From: Nyssa sinensis
Lineage: Eukaryota; Streptophyta; Magnoliopsida; Cornales; Nyssaceae
Direction of reading: 5' to 3'
DNA length: 64,000 bases
Assembly: GCA_008638375.1 (NCBI GenBank)
Contig: CM018052.1
Location: forward strand, 14,474,450-14,538,449
A program made the position numbers and the translations under genes. Each line of letters starts with the position of its first letter. The first letter of the stretch is position 1. The notes below the pieces were generated by a model, which was not told the origin of the DNA, did no database searches, and saw nothing but the letters and a program-made list of their open reading frames with translations. Positions 10,378-22,121 of this stretch are shown here, one piece after another.

Positions 10378-11740
10378 CATGGTGCAAATAAATGAGGATA
10401 CTAAGCACGCATTTCATCTTCTCGTTCCCAAGTGGTTTCTTCAAGTCGAGAATTCCTCCATAATACCTTCACTAGTGGAATGGTCTTGTTTCATAGAACT
10501 TGCTTTCGTCGGTTTAAGATCTATACTGGCTGCTCAATATAACTCAAATCCTCCTAAACATCTAGCGGCCCACACTCGATTATCTGATCTGGGTTGTGCA
10601 CACACTTCCTTAACATCGAAACATGGAATACATCATGTACATGAGCTAACTCAGATGGCAATGCTAGCCGATATGCTATTGGTCTGACTCGTCCAACAAT
10701 CCTGAACGGTCCAATGTATCGTGGCCCTCGTTTCCCTCTCTTGCCAAATCTAACCACTCATTTCATCGGTGATACCTTCAAGAACACGTAGTCACTTGTC
10801 ATGAACTCTAACTCTCGTCTCCTCATGTCAGCGTAACTCTTCTGTCGACTCTGAGTTGCTAGTAAGCGCTGCTTGATTAGATAGATCTTATCGGTGGTCT
10901 GCTCTACTGTCTCTGGCCCAAATAGTTTCCTATCACCCACTTCTGTCCAACATAGTGGAGATCTACACTGCCTGCCATATAGTGCCTTGTACGGTGCCAT
11001 TCCAATACTAGATTGGTAGTTGTTGTTGTACGTGAACTCTACTAATGGCAGTTGATCTTCCCAACTTCCCTTGAAATCAATGACACAGAATCTCAGTAGG
11101 TCCTCTAATGTCTGTATCGTCTTCTCGGACTGCTCGTCTGTCTCAGGGTGATATGCAGTGCTAAGACTCAACTCAGCACCCATAGCCTTCTGTAGACTCC
11201 TCCAAAACTTAAACACAAATCGTGGGTCTCTGTCGGATACAATGGATATTGGGACTCCATGTAATTAAGCGATCTCCCTGATATAAAGCATGGCCAATCA
11301 TTCTAAAGTCTGAGTCATCTTGGTTGCAAGAAAATGGGATGTATTTGTCATTCTGTCGACGATCACCCATATAAAATCATTCCCATGTGATGTCTTAGGC
11401 AACCTTGATACAAAATGCATCGTGATATGCTCCCATTTCCACTCTAGTATCGGCAGTGACTGTAGAAGCCCTCCTGGATTCTGATGCTCAACCTTGACCC
11501 GCTGGCACTCCATACATCGTGCAATGTGCTCAGCTATATCCTTCTTCATCCTTGACCACCAGTAAGTGCCCTTCATGTTGTGGTACATTATTGTGTTTCC
11601 TAGGTGTATAAAAAATCTAGAACTGTGTGCCTCATCAAGAATCTCCTTCTTAATCTCAGGTACGTCTGGCATGTAGATCCTATCATGATAGTAGAACACC
11701 CCATCTCATAAAGAGAAATCTGTACTCCCTCTAATCTCGA
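10378..11740 (-). pseudogene. gypsy-B integrase with chromodomain-like tail; first catalytic Asp lost
   Basis: The N-terminal HHCC finger is readable (AHSS..HLG...ARCMEC, about 11480-11640). In the core, the first acidic motif, normally TMDFVSGLP, reads TMHFVSRLP, replacing the catalytic Asp by His. The second (SDRDPRF) and third (DEQSEKT) acidic motifs remain. Stops fall near 11297 and 11258. The C-terminal part has the GPY/F-type segment RGPRYIGPFRIVGRV and VHDVFHVSMLRK. A tail like NKTIPLVKVLWRN...ETTWERED follows (10378-10560), the chromodomain-like end of Tekay/Del chromoviruses, with several stops. It would have inserted cDNA and targeted chromatin. The loss of Asp alone would inactivate it. 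Confidence 0.88.
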
Positions 11741-12400
11741 CCTCTTGATGAAGCTTAACAATTTTGCTATCGTAAGCCTATAATACCCTGATCTTGTCAA
11801 CAATCATGAGGCCGATTGTGACATTATCACACATTGCCCTAGAACCTGGCAGAATCACCTCAACCTCGATGGTCTCTAAATCCTGCAGTAGCTCTTTTTG
11901 TGTAGTCAACAAGTAAGCAAGACTCCCTGATAACTTCCTTCTAAGAGCATCAACTACTACATTCGCCTTCCCTAGATGGGACTAAATACTGAGCTCATAG
12001 TCTTTGATCAACTCCAACCAACGTCGTTGGCGCATATTGAGCTCCTTCAGCGTAAACAAGTACTTGAGGCTCTTGTGATCAGTGAAAATCTCACATGTGG
12101 CTCCGTATAAATAATGCCTCCAGATTTTAAGGGCAAAGACAATAGCTACAAGCTTGAGGTCATGAGTTGGATAGTTTTTCTCATGTGGCCTTAGTTGTCG
12201 TGAAGCATAAGCTACTACATTTCCCTGTTATATCAGAACACATTCCAAGCCTTGGCATGAGGCATCATTATAGATCACGAAGCCCTCTATCTCATCCAGT
12301 ACTGTCAAGATTAGAGCTGTAACCAATCAGTTCTTCAGCTCTTGAAAACTTTGCTCCTCTCCTTTGTCCAGATGAATAGAGTATTCTTCTTGGTCAGCTA
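11741..12400 (-). pseudogene. gypsy-B RNase H, catalytic Glu replaced
   Basis: Recognisable motifs on the minus strand are [42 protein letters not shown] and NVVVDALRRK. In the second motif the catalytic Glu (family HDLELA) is Lys. The Asp residues of the other three motifs are present. Several in-frame stops interrupt it. Beyond the RNase H core, the stretch at about 11750-11940 is the linker to integrase (LACLLTTQKELL-like), seen also in gypsy-A. Confidence 0.82.
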
Positions 12401-13180
12401 GGTGATTGGCATGGCTATCTTGGAAAAATCCTTGACAAGTCTCCTATAGTAGCCAGCTAAACCCATGAAACTACGAACCTCTGTAACAGTAGTCGGTCGG
12501 GGACAACTGGTAATAGCTTCTATCTTCGGGGGCTCCATAGAGATCCCATTTTTATTGACCACATGCCCTAAGAAGGAAATTCTTGGGAGCCAAAATTCAC
12601 ACTTCTTCAACTTAGCGTATAACTTCTGCTCCCTTAGCGTCTGTAGGACCTTTCTCAAATGCACCTCGTGTTCCTCCTGATTCTTAGAATAGACTAGAAT
12701 ATCATCAATGAATATGTCACAAAATCATCCAAGTACGGCTTAAACACTCTGTTTATTAAATCCATGAATGCAGCTGGGGCATTAGTCACTCCAAAACGCA
12801 TGAACAAAAACTCAAAATGTCCATACTGTGTTCTGAATGTCGTCTTTTGAATGTCTGTGGGCCTAACATTCAACTGATGATAGCCGGACCTTAGATCAAT
12901 CTTTGAAAACACCTAAGCCCCCTTCAACTGGTCAAATAAATCATCTACTCTGGGCAGTGGATACTTGTTTTTTATGGTAACCTTATTCAATTCACGGTAG
13001 TCTATACATAGCCTCATAGTCCGATCTTTCTTCTTGACAAACAGTACAGGTGCACCCCATGGCGACGAATTGGGTCGTATAAAACCCTTGTCTAGTAGTT
13101 CCTGTAATTGAAGCTTTAACTCTTTCAGTTCAGCTAGGGCCATTCTGTAGGGTGTCTTAGATATCAGTGCAGTGCCTGGC
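12398..13180 (-). pseudogene. gypsy-B reverse transcriptase, frameshift at the catalytic box
   Basis: Three open pieces join to a full [22 protein letters not shown] (about 12960-13030), [13 protein letters not shown] (about 12870-12912) and a thumb piece with [18 protein letters not shown] (about 12400-12480). A stop at about 12914-12916 separates the first two. Around 12690-12720 a single-base loss shifts the frame inside the catalytic box: FIDD is readable only in the next frame. Otherwise the sequence is well preserved, so the damage is limited to few lesions. Confidence 0.88.
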
Positions 13181-13479
13181 AGTACATCGATGCTAAACTC
13201 AATCTCTCGATCAATAAGCATCCCTAGAATATCGTCCAAAAATAGCTCAGGGAATTCCCTAGCAATGGGAATCTGCTCTAACATAGGCTGCTGTGACTCA
13301 GAGTTCTGGATACTACACAAAAAACCATGGCACCCCTTGCGATGTAGACGACTAACCTGTATAACAGAAACAAAATAGGGTGGGGCCACCACTCCAGTCC
13401 CCTCAAACTCAACGGTCGGGAATCTGGGGCTCTGTATAAGCACTCTCTTGGTCACACAATCTATCGTGGCATGATTTGC

Positions 13480-13800
13480 ATTTAACCAATCCATTCCAAG
13501 AATAACGTCAAACCAAAAAAAATCTAATGGTATCAGATCGACAAGTAAAGGTACCCCTATAATCTATATTTCACAGTTCTTATACATGGTCTCCCCCATT
13601 AATGATTGCCCTAATGGTACAGTCACATTAAGTAAGTATCCTAGGGTTTCTATCGATCTATTCAACTTAGCAGCATATGCAAGGGATATAAAAAAGTGCG
13701 TAGAACCAGTATCAAGTAAAACATAGGCAGGCTGTACAAAAACTAAAAGAGTACCTATGACCACAGAAGTCGAAGCCTGAACATCCCCTAACACTATGGC
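13480..13800 (-). pseudogene. gypsy-B aspartic protease with intact DTG
   Basis: The motif VLLDTGSTHFFIS keeps the catalytic DTG triad, unlike gypsy-A. The downstream segment [10 protein letters not shown] and the second conserved element [17 protein letters not shown] follow at about 13445-13560, after a stop at about 13561-13563. The frame then leads directly into the RT region, with [23 protein letters not shown] at 13030-13110 as the usual PR-RT connection. It would process the polyprotein. Confidence 0.85.
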
Positions 13801-14960
13801 GAAAACCCGTCCGGCTTGTTATGGAACATTTCCCTATCCATTCCTGCGGTTCGGTGGCCTGATCGCTGTAGCTGTAAACATGGGTGCTGGTGCTCTAACC
13901 GAAGTAGTACTAGCAGTGGCTCTGTTATTCTGAGGGCATTCCCTAGCAAAATGTCCCGCTTGAACGCAATAATAGCAAACATTACTGTCTTTCAGACACT
14001 GACCCTTGTGAACTTTCTAACAATTGGGGCATTTAGTTGCGTTCCCCTCAGTAGTGCTTGGCCTCCTCAGACTAGGCCTTGTGGTTCGGGATCCAACCCT
14101 GGGTCTGGTAAATGAGGGTCCTTGCCTAGAGGAAGAAGACCTTGACCTCTAATTTTGACCTCCACCTGGCCTCTACTTTGCCCGTCTCTTGGCGAACTCT
14201 TCATCACTCATCTCAATGATTTTGGCGGTGGCCACTACCTTATTGAAGGTAGGTAACCATTGTGGCCTCAATCTGTCCTTAATAACCCACCGTAACCCCT
14301 CCTCAAATTTTTGGGCCTTAAGATCCTTACTATTGATAACATTCGGGGCGAATCTGGCCAACTCATTGAACGCGGCCTCATATTGCTCCACTGTCATATT
14401 GCCCTGCTGAAGTACCATGGACTCAACAATTTTTCAATTCTTCACTTCCCAGGGAAAGTACCTCTCATTGAACACCATAGTAAAACACTGCTAGTCCATG
14501 TCTGGCTCCCTGGCCTCCTCAAGCAGTCACCATTTGTGGGTAACTCCCTTGAATCAATATGTGGCATATGCCACATTCTGTGTCTCATTGCATGGCAAGA
14601 TGCAAAAATTTTGCTTCATCTCCAAAAGCCACTCTTTTGCAGCTATGGCTCCTTGGGTGCCTTCAAAGAATAGCGGCTTCATCTTCTAGAACTACTCGTA
14701 TGGGAATATCGGATCATTCTCATCCCTCTGAGAGCTACCCCTGTTGATAGGTCGCCCCCATCGCATTAGCTAGCTAGTATTCTGGTTAACCGGCTGCTCT
14801 TGTTGTACTGGTTGACTAGCACTCACGTTGACAGACGGCTCCTATCGTACTAGCTGGCTAGTGCCCGCTTGATTCGTACTTGCCTGATTATGGGGTAATG
14901 CATCGACAACCCTCTCCATCAACTATTCTAAACGTTCGACGTTCCATAACAGCTACAGTA
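13800..14960 (-). pseudogene. gypsy-B gag with intact CCHC knuckle
   Basis: The gag core is open at 14173-14418 (MTVEQYEAAFNELARFAP, then EEGLRWVIKDRLRPQW). It is followed by a basic, Ser/Arg-rich linker and the CPNC-KVHKGQC motif. A perfect knuckle CYYCVQAGHFAREC spans 13936-13977. Stops occur near 14172, at the second Cys-rich motif and in the N-terminal half (14420-14960), where homology fades. The order knuckle to protease to RT is continuous. Confidence 0.85.
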
Positions 14961-15132
14961 GTCCTTGTGTCAACCATTGCTGAAAAGATAGTCAATACAT
15001 TTATATAAGATAACGGTCAGTAGTTACGTAAGGTTTAATAAAAAGGTATCAGTATTACTATCGCTTCATTTCTAGACGTAACAATTCTAGTGTCCTAGTC
15101 CTGTCTCCCATGACTCATTAGCACCTAAAACC

Positions 15133-15146
15133 TGGCTCTGATACCA
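15133..15146 (-). promoter_or_regulatory. gypsy-B primer-binding site (initiator tRNA-Met)
   Basis: The minus strand reads TGGTATCAGAGCCA, 3 nt from the LTR edge (TGTCACGACCC starts at 15150). Confidence 0.93.
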
Positions 15147-16837
15147 TTATGTCACGACCCAAAACCCACCATATATGGATCTCGTGTCGTGGGGCCGACT
15201 CAATGGCCGTCCCTACTTTTTTCATTCTTTTACCAATGATAACAATAAGTAATGTAACCCTAACATTAAAGTACGGAAGCTTTATTACAACATTGTTCAA
15301 AAACTGAAAATAAGTCTGATAATAACCAAACATAAACCACTTTTAGGTGGTGAGTGCATGGGAGAGACTACTGTATTCTATTGTGCTCCTCACCCGTCTC
15401 CTTATGCTCCGGACCTCCTACTATGGTTCTGTAGCATTCTCACCTGAAAAATATAATAAAAGGGGTGAGCTAACAAATCTCAGTAAGTAAAAGCTATCTC
15501 CAATACGGGTTAGGGATTACATAGGAAAAAAATAAACTCAAGAGAAACATGATAGCCAGTCATGACAACGGTTGCAGTCAACTGTAAAACGCCACAATGG
15601 CCAATAAATGATAAGGTACAATAACAATCAAGAGTAACAGTGTAGCATGAATATGGAATAGGCCCAATGATCACAATTAACATAAATACTGCCACAATGA
15701 AACGGTCACAGTCAAGTCTAATAAATAAAGAACAATCAACATAGAACTATTCATAGGGAAATGAAAACATCCTATGAATCCAATAAACGTTAATATATCA
15801 ATCAAACATGAATGATACCTTTACTTGGTTCAGGGTTTGGCAAACCCTCAGTCTTTTGGGGCCCGGCATACCCCCATTAACATAAATGCATATAAAATTC
15901 CCATTAAACTCACTACGTAAAAATGCCATCATTGCCATGTGTCCGTTTGACCCGTAGGTCCCATAAATTGACCTATACGTCCCAGTTAATTAGATAGCAT
16001 CAGATGGGTAATGTGACTAAGCACAAAACCCGACATTTAACATAAATCAGGATTCTATTGTATTCCATATGAAGTGTACAAAGCATGGAATATCATAACA
16101 TAAGCATACAGTGAATAGACATTAATACAATGAATCAAGTTGTGAGATATCAACCAATAGGCATCCACCAGGTAGAACAATATCCATGGTGGGAACAATA
16201 ATAGTGGATATATATACATAAGTACAAGTTTTGCCAGTAATAGAAAGATCGTGGCTTGGAAAATCACGTATAAGAGAGAGGAATTCACTTACCTTATCAA
16301 TGCGTCTTAGTATTCCGTGACCTTCCCTTTCCCTTTCGAGTCTCCAATATATCAGTAAACATGTTTTAGCTTTAATGTCATTTATCGAATTTATACCTCA
16401 CTACTCTAAATATCTGTTTTATTAATTTAGGCTTTTACAACTTCCAATTAAACTAATTTACCCAAGGGCAAAATGGTCATTTACGTGTCTCTATTTTTTG
16501 GGTTCTGTTTTCACAATTTGGACTTCACCATTGAGTCCAGAAGGCTTGAAATAATAAAAATCTACTATTTACTTAACTCAATCGGAGTCCATTTGACTCA
16601 CGTTCGACTTAGGGGCATTTTGGTCATTTTGGTGTTTCTGTGGATATTTTATTTTTTGGGACTTCGTCTCTTGAAACAGTCCTCATTATTAGATCCAGAA
16701 GGTCCAAAACAGTAATTTTACACTATTTATTGGACTAATTTACTCGTCAAAATTTAATTTGAATTTATTTAATTTACTTAATTGTATCTAATATATATAT
16801 ATATATATATTATTTGAAGCAAAAAAAAAACCACATG

Positions 16838-16922
16838 TGCCTCAGTGGCATAGTGGACCATTCTTCCCACTCTTTCCCCTTGGTCATAGGTTCAAGTCAC
16901 TGCCCCATACATTTTTTTTCTT
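16838..16922 (+). other. tRNA-like Pol III A-box/B-box unit in LTR-B
   Basis: TGGCATAGTGG at 16846-16856 is A-box-like. GGTTCAAGTCA at 16889-16899 is B-box-like. Their spacing is 43 nt, and an eight-T run follows at about 16911-16918. It lies at the same place in the LTR as the unit at 5829 and is likewise antisense to the element. Confidence 0.5.
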
Positions 16923-17193
16923 TAGTTTTATAAACCAAACAGTGGCTAACAAATTCAAATAAGAATAATATATTCCTATTCTAATTTTAAATTCCCTAAG
17001 CCCCAGCCAAACACCCTCAAATTCAAATTTTAAAAACACACGCATAACAGAGCAGTGTTGGGCAACCTTCTAAATGGGTGGGTCGGGTTTGACCCGACTT
17101 GGTTTGGCCAAGAAAAAACCCAGTAGCGCATCTCCCTCCCAACGTAGTGCCAGTGGTCTTTTCCGTCAACGGTGACTCACCGACGACGGATTT

Positions 17194-19235
17194 TGTAGAG
17201 ATCCGAAAAATGAGGATAAATTTTTCGTTTTTGAGGTAGAACACTTTGCATGCATAGTTTATCACTTTTGTCGGTTTTATCGGTAAAGTACCTTTTTACA
17301 CTGTTTTCACCGAACGACCTATTTAGAGACATATTTAGGGTGTGTCATAGAAGAGTAAAGTGCTTAGAATAATGTGAAGTATTCACTGTACGAAAATTAA
17401 CCGAAACGGAAATGATTTCTGGAATTGGACAAAAAGGGTATTCGGGTGACCCGGGTGGAACGGGTCTAAGCCGACCTCAAATGAAAATGTTTCCTTATAA
17501 TAATTTTCATTTAAAATAATTTTATGAACATTGGTTAAAACATAATTTCAATTTGAAGCGTTTAGGAATGAGCTATAGAGTAACGGGGTTACGGCCTCAT
17601 TAAGGGCAAAATGGTTATTTGCCCTTGCCCCTTTGATTCCCCACTATAAATACAGCTCATCTAGTCCATCCTTATCACATATACATTCAGAGATTTCAGA
17701 AATCTCGTCCGTATAGGGAGAGGGAGAGAAAAGCCCTAAAATTCCACATTTCAAGCTGTCGGAACACACATTTCAAGCGGGAATTTGTCCGAACTTCCTT
17801 CTGAGAAAGTGTTCAGCTCAACGAGTACTATAGACTCACCAAACAGTTTAGACATCCAGAAATTACAGCCTTCTCAGCTTAAGAAAAACTGATTTTAGGT
17901 ATGATGTAGTACTAATCTAGAAATAGATTTAAGTTCCCTTGTGTTTTTAATTAAGTTTGAACTGCTGTAAGTGTATAATTAAGGTTAAGAAAGCACCTAG
18001 GTGATAGCTCCTTTGAAAAGTTTAGAGTTGGTAGTTTAAGCATATATGTGTTTTTGGATGTTTTTGAGTGATTTGTTGCCTTGATTGGTGTTTAATTCAT
18101 TGATAGAATTGTATTAGTATATTGTGAGCCTATGTACATGTTGACACACCTTGTGACATGAGCCATGTATTGAATAGATGCCTTTATACTTTATGGAATT
18201 CATGTGTTCCTTGTGAATTGTGAAATTGTGAGATTTGTGACTTAATTGTGTGTTGATATAATTAGCCTTGATGTGTATTATGAGCATGATAATTTGGAGT
18301 TTTAAATTATGTGTTTTGTGGGGACAAATTTCAACAATTTGGAAAGGGAACACCATATGCTTGATGCATTGCCACATTGAAATTGGATGATTGAAAACAT
18401 GGCATTTTGGCATGGGGTAATTTCTTGAAAACATGGCGTGAGTTGAGCACGAGGTGCTTTGCATTATGAGGGCGTAGGTCCTGCGGTGAAAAACCCAAAT
18501 CTGGCCAACATCAGTACCCACGGGCTGACGGGGGCGGACCGTGAAGTGGGACATGGGTGACATGGAGTACATGTGTGCGTCATGCATTTTAACATTGCAT
18601 AGCATTGGGGGATAGAGGGATTTAGCTTTTAAACTGTACACATGCACACGTCACGCCCTTAAATTTGTTTCTAGAATTAGTGCTATATTATACCAACGGT
18701 TGTGCTGACCCATTCATGGGACACTATTTTCAGATGATGCATCAGCTGTTTGGGAATCCCTTGAGTATAGAAGGAAATGGATGGAAATAGATTTTTGTTG
18801 AAGATTTAGCCCTTGGGGAAATTTTTTTTTATGTAAGGGCATGAGCCCATTTTACTTTGGTTCTTATTTGAACAATTTGTAAACATGAGGCCTAGGCCAT
18901 TTTTGTAAAGGATGTATGATATTTCTTTTATTTGAATATGTATTATATGATGTATTAAAAGTAATTGATAGATATATAATTAACTTTGATGAGATTGTGG
19001 CCATCGAGTGAGGATGGATTGTGACGTGTTTGTATATATATGATGTATTGTGACTATCAGGGGGAAAAGGCTCGAAAAACAAAGGAGGTTCTGCTGAAAT
19101 TTTATAAAACAGGAATGTATGTAGGCTTGTATCTAAATTAGTTAAATTGTTATTTATTTACTTTATCTATTTATTTCCTTTCTTTTGTTTTGTTCAGTCG
19201 CATCCCCGGGTTGGTTGGGAATCCGGGGCGTGATA
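17194..19235 (+). mobile_element. Solo LTR of the gypsy-G family inside LTR-B
   Basis: The right end ...GGTTGGGAATCCGGGGCGTGATA is the reverse complement of the LTR-G start (TGTCACGCCCC...). The block at 18425-18560 (GTGAGTTGAGCAC, ATGAGGGCGTAGGTCCTGCG, GTGAAAAACCCAAA) matches the complement of 36120-36240. The 5-bp target duplication GATTT flanks it at 17189-17193 and 19236-19240. Internal coding sequence is absent, as expected after recombination between two LTRs of a full element. It is 2.04 kb, against 3.4 kb for LTR-G, so it is probably a related subfamily or internally deleted. Confidence 0.82.
17645..17652 (+). promoter_or_regulatory. TATA box of the solo LTR
   Basis: TATAAATA lies in GC-balanced sequence, followed by a leader-like stretch (CATATACATTCAGAG...) and a candidate splice donor TTTTAG|GTATGATG near 17898. 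This is the expected U3-R layout of an LTR on the plus strand. Activity cannot be judged from sequence. Confidence 0.5.
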
Positions 19236-20303
19236 GATTTTCTTGCGGTTTTCACTGGGTCCGAACCTATGCCTCGTGGGAAACTCAAATCTGCCCTCGG
19301 TTTTCCGATCGAAGTATCGAATCTCTCCCAAAATAGGAAAAATCGCAGCTCCGGTGGAGCTGTGCAGTTTTCTGGCTAGCCCCTTTTTCTTTCTCATTTT
19401 CCCTCATTTTCTACACCGTTTTGACCCCATTTTGATCCTATTAATTTCCTGCACCTAAGAGGATATATTCCCCATGATTTGAACAAAGTTTCATGCCTAA
19501 AATCACTCAAACACCACAACTTGTAAATGCTGATTTCTCTCTCATTTCTAATCCGTTTTCCTTCATTTTTTTTTTAAAAAATGATCCTCATTCCATGCTT
19601 ATAAAGACCCTATCATCAAATCTATATTTCATGCTTAAATTTTATAAAAATAGAATTGATCCAGCTTACCTGTTCTAGCCGCGCACAGTGTTCCTTTCTT
19701 TCTTTTTCTTTCTTTCCCAGTTTTTATGCCACTTCTTTCTTCCTTATTCTTTCCTGCGCCCGGGCCCCGCTTCTTCTTTCTTATTTTTTTTCTTTCTGCT
19801 TCTTGCGCTGCAATGCTGCTTTTTGCCACCACCCTGTTTGCGCCGCTTGCTCTGCTTTTTTTTTTTTTTTTTTTCTCTCCAACGCATGTAATGCATGCTT
19901 CATTTTATAACTCCCCTTCAATTTCCTTCTCTCTCTATCTCTATCCCTTTGGCGTTTCCTTTTCCTGCGCTTCTAACCCTCTCTCTCCATTTCCTCTCTT
20001 TTAAGTTACGGTTTGTAACTAATATGCACCACACCCATATATATTTCTTCATTTACACCTATATACATATATATATATAGATTGTTCATGTATTCAATTC
20101 CTCTTTTTATTTGTTTCAAATTCTTATTTTATTTTTATTTTAGTTTTATTTTATTTTTTATTTTTTTATTTTTTTTATTGTCACTATTCGTTTGCCCTGG
20201 CATTCGTCCATATATTCAAAGGTATTGAAAATCCAAACCGTTCATTTCATCATCGTAACGTAAAGTCTTATCGGCTCGGTTACAATTGGGTTAGGTATTA
20301 AAC

Positions 20304-20406
20304 AGCCAAGGGGTTTTGAACCTCAGTGCTTGTGGGCGTGAGGCCCTTATGGCAAGGCAGCCCACCACCATGCCACAAGGGCACGTGTGATCAAATATGC
20401 AAACGA

Positions 20407-20440
<34 letters not shown>

Positions 20441-22121
20441 ATTAATTGAATTAGTTCTTGATGTCCAAAATTAGCAAATGAATAGTGTAAACTTATTATT
20501 TTAGGCATTCTAGACCCAATGGTGAGGTTCGTTTCATGAGACGGAGTCCCAAAAAATAAAATATCTATAGAAATGCCAAATGACCACAATGCCCCTAAGT
20601 CAAATGTGAGTCAAACGGACTCTAATTAAAATAAATGAATAGTAAATCTTTATTATTTCAAGTATTTTGGACTTAACGATGAAGTCCAATTTGTGAAAAT
20701 AGGTCCCAAAAAAATAGATACACGTAAAAGTGCAAAATGACTATTACGCCGTTTTTAGTATAGAAGTCCAAATTGGAAATCGTAAAATCCTAAACCGACT
20801 TTCTTCAACGTTCCGAACTCAATAGTAGAGCTAAAATTAGTAAAAGAGATACTTCTAGTAATGAATTATAAAATTTGATAAATAACCTTAGAACTGAGAC
20901 ATGTTTACTAAATTATAGGAAACTTGAAGGGAAAAGGAAAAGTCACGGAATACTAGAATGTACTGATAAGGTAAGTAAACTCTTAACTCTTACATTTGGT
21001 TTTTCAAAACACATTCATTCTATTACTGCCAAATTTGTACTCTTGTACTTACCAAATGTTTATTGTTTCCACAATGTGATATTGTTCTCTCTTGTGGACA
21101 TTTTTGACTGCTCTATCATTGATGGTTATCTTGTACTATGCCTTGAAAGGCCTACTGTTATGTTTTACTGCATGAATGATATTCGATTTTTATACACTTC
21201 TTATGGAATCATGAATAATCATAATTTATTATGAATGCCGGATTTGTGCTCAGTCACAATATCCATCTGATGCTTTCTGAGTTGACAAGACCTACGGGTC
21301 GAGTCCGTGAACGGACATATGGCAATGATGGAATTTTTACGCATTAAGTTATTAGGGCATTTTACATGCATTAAGGTTAAAATGGGTATGTCGGGCCTCA
21401 AAAGACTGTGGGTCTGCCAAACCTTGAACAGAGTAAATGCATCACTTATAGTCGATTGACATGTTTACGTTTATTGGATTCATAGGATATTGTCATTCCC
21501 TATGAATAATCTTTATGTTGAGAGTTCATTTATTGATTGCAATTGATTGTTACCGATTCATTGTGGCAATACTTTTATGTTGACTGATTTCTATTGAGCT
21601 TTTCCATGTTCATGTTATATCCATTACTCACGATTGTTTATTATGACCCTACTGTTCATTGGCCATTGTGGTATTTTATCATTATTGGCTATGACCGCAT
21701 TGTATCCCATGATTGGCTATCATGTTCATATTTATAAATTCATTTTCTTTCAATATTAACCCTAACCCGTGTCAGAGATAGGAATTTACTTACTGAGCTT
21801 CGTTTAGCTCACTTTTACTATTTTTCTAGGTAGGGACGTTGCAGGACCACAGTAGGAGTCCAAGAGCATAACGGGACAGTTTGAGGAATATATTAGAAGT
21901 GATGTAGTTCTCCCATGTATTCACCACCTAAGGGTGATATTATGTTGGTTCCTATTTGAAGTTGTAGAACTATATTATGTATTTAAGACTTCCATTGATT
22001 TACTATTTAAGTTTTATATTATACATTATTGTCATTAATACAAGGAAAGAAAAACTAGGGACAGCCACAGGGTCGGCCCCGTGATATGAGATTCCCATAG
22101 GGTGGATTTCGGGTTGTGACT
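20304..22121 (+). repeat. Plus-strand LTR fragment related to LTR-B
   Basis: It is the reverse-complement equivalent of LTR-B from the tRNA-like unit outward. GTCACGGAATACTAGAATG...GATAAGGTAAGTAAAC at 20945-20975 mirrors LTR-B 16290-16330. The end GGTGGATTTCGGGTTGTGAC (near 22121) mirrors the LTR-B start. It contains a perfect 19-nt hairpin module at 20669-20687. The 5' part is missing at the gypsy-B junction, which suggests gypsy-B inserted into this LTR at its tRNA-like unit. Open frames here (for example 20875-21234) are non-coding LTR sequence. Confidence 0.72.
20312..20380 (-). other. Third tRNA-like A-box/B-box unit, cut at its 3' side
   Basis: On the minus strand, TGGCATGGTGG (20365-20375) and GGTTCAAAACC (20312-20322) fit the A and B boxes, with starts 53 nt apart. 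The downstream terminator part is missing because gypsy-B begins within 10 nt. Confidence 0.5.

Larger units (their letters stand above)
9685..20303 (-). mobile_element. gypsy-B: Ty3/gypsy (Tekay/Del-like) retrotransposon with truncated 3' LTR
   Basis: Read on the minus strand: 5' LTR (15150-20303, containing a solo LTR), PBS (15133-15146), gag, PR, RT, RH, IN with chromodomain-like tail, PPT (10334-10347) and a 3' LTR of which only about 650 bp remain (9685-10333). The two LTR copies match from CTTTCTTTCCCAGTTTTT to the terminal GGGTATTACA region. Multiple stops and one frameshift in RT make it defective. The truncated 3' LTR abuts the Stowaway-like MITE, so no target duplication can be checked. 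Confidence 0.88.
15150..20303 (-). repeat. LTR-B, 5' copy (about 3.1 kb, split by a solo LTR)
   Basis: It starts TGTCACGACCCAAAACCCACC beside the PBS and ends ACAATTGGGTTAGGTATTAAA near 20303. Removing the 2.04 kb solo LTR and one target copy (17194-19240) restores continuity: the sequence before it (CGACGACGGATTT) runs on into TTCTTGCGG. Internal landmarks match LTR-A: GGGGCCCGGCATACCC (15858), the 19-nt hairpin module (16520-16538), (TA)n, the tRNA-like unit, then AACAGTGGCTAAC. The terminal ACA is altered, perhaps by mutation. Confidence 0.85.

Noticed and set aside
9801..10391. 196-codon open frame on the plus strand
   Set aside because: It runs through pyrimidine-rich LTR-B sequence into the PPT and integrase antisense strand; composition (Phe/Leu/Ser/Tyr) reflects T/C-rich DNA.
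18114..18647. 177-codon open frame on the minus strand
   Set aside because: It lies antisense within the solo LTR; the same LTR region in gypsy-G gives similar accidental frames (35910, 43529). No domain and no codon bias seen.
20875..21234. 119-codon open frame on the plus strand
   Set aside because: It covers the LTR block mirrored in LTR-B (GTCACGGAATACT...AAGGTAAGTAAAC), which is non-coding there.
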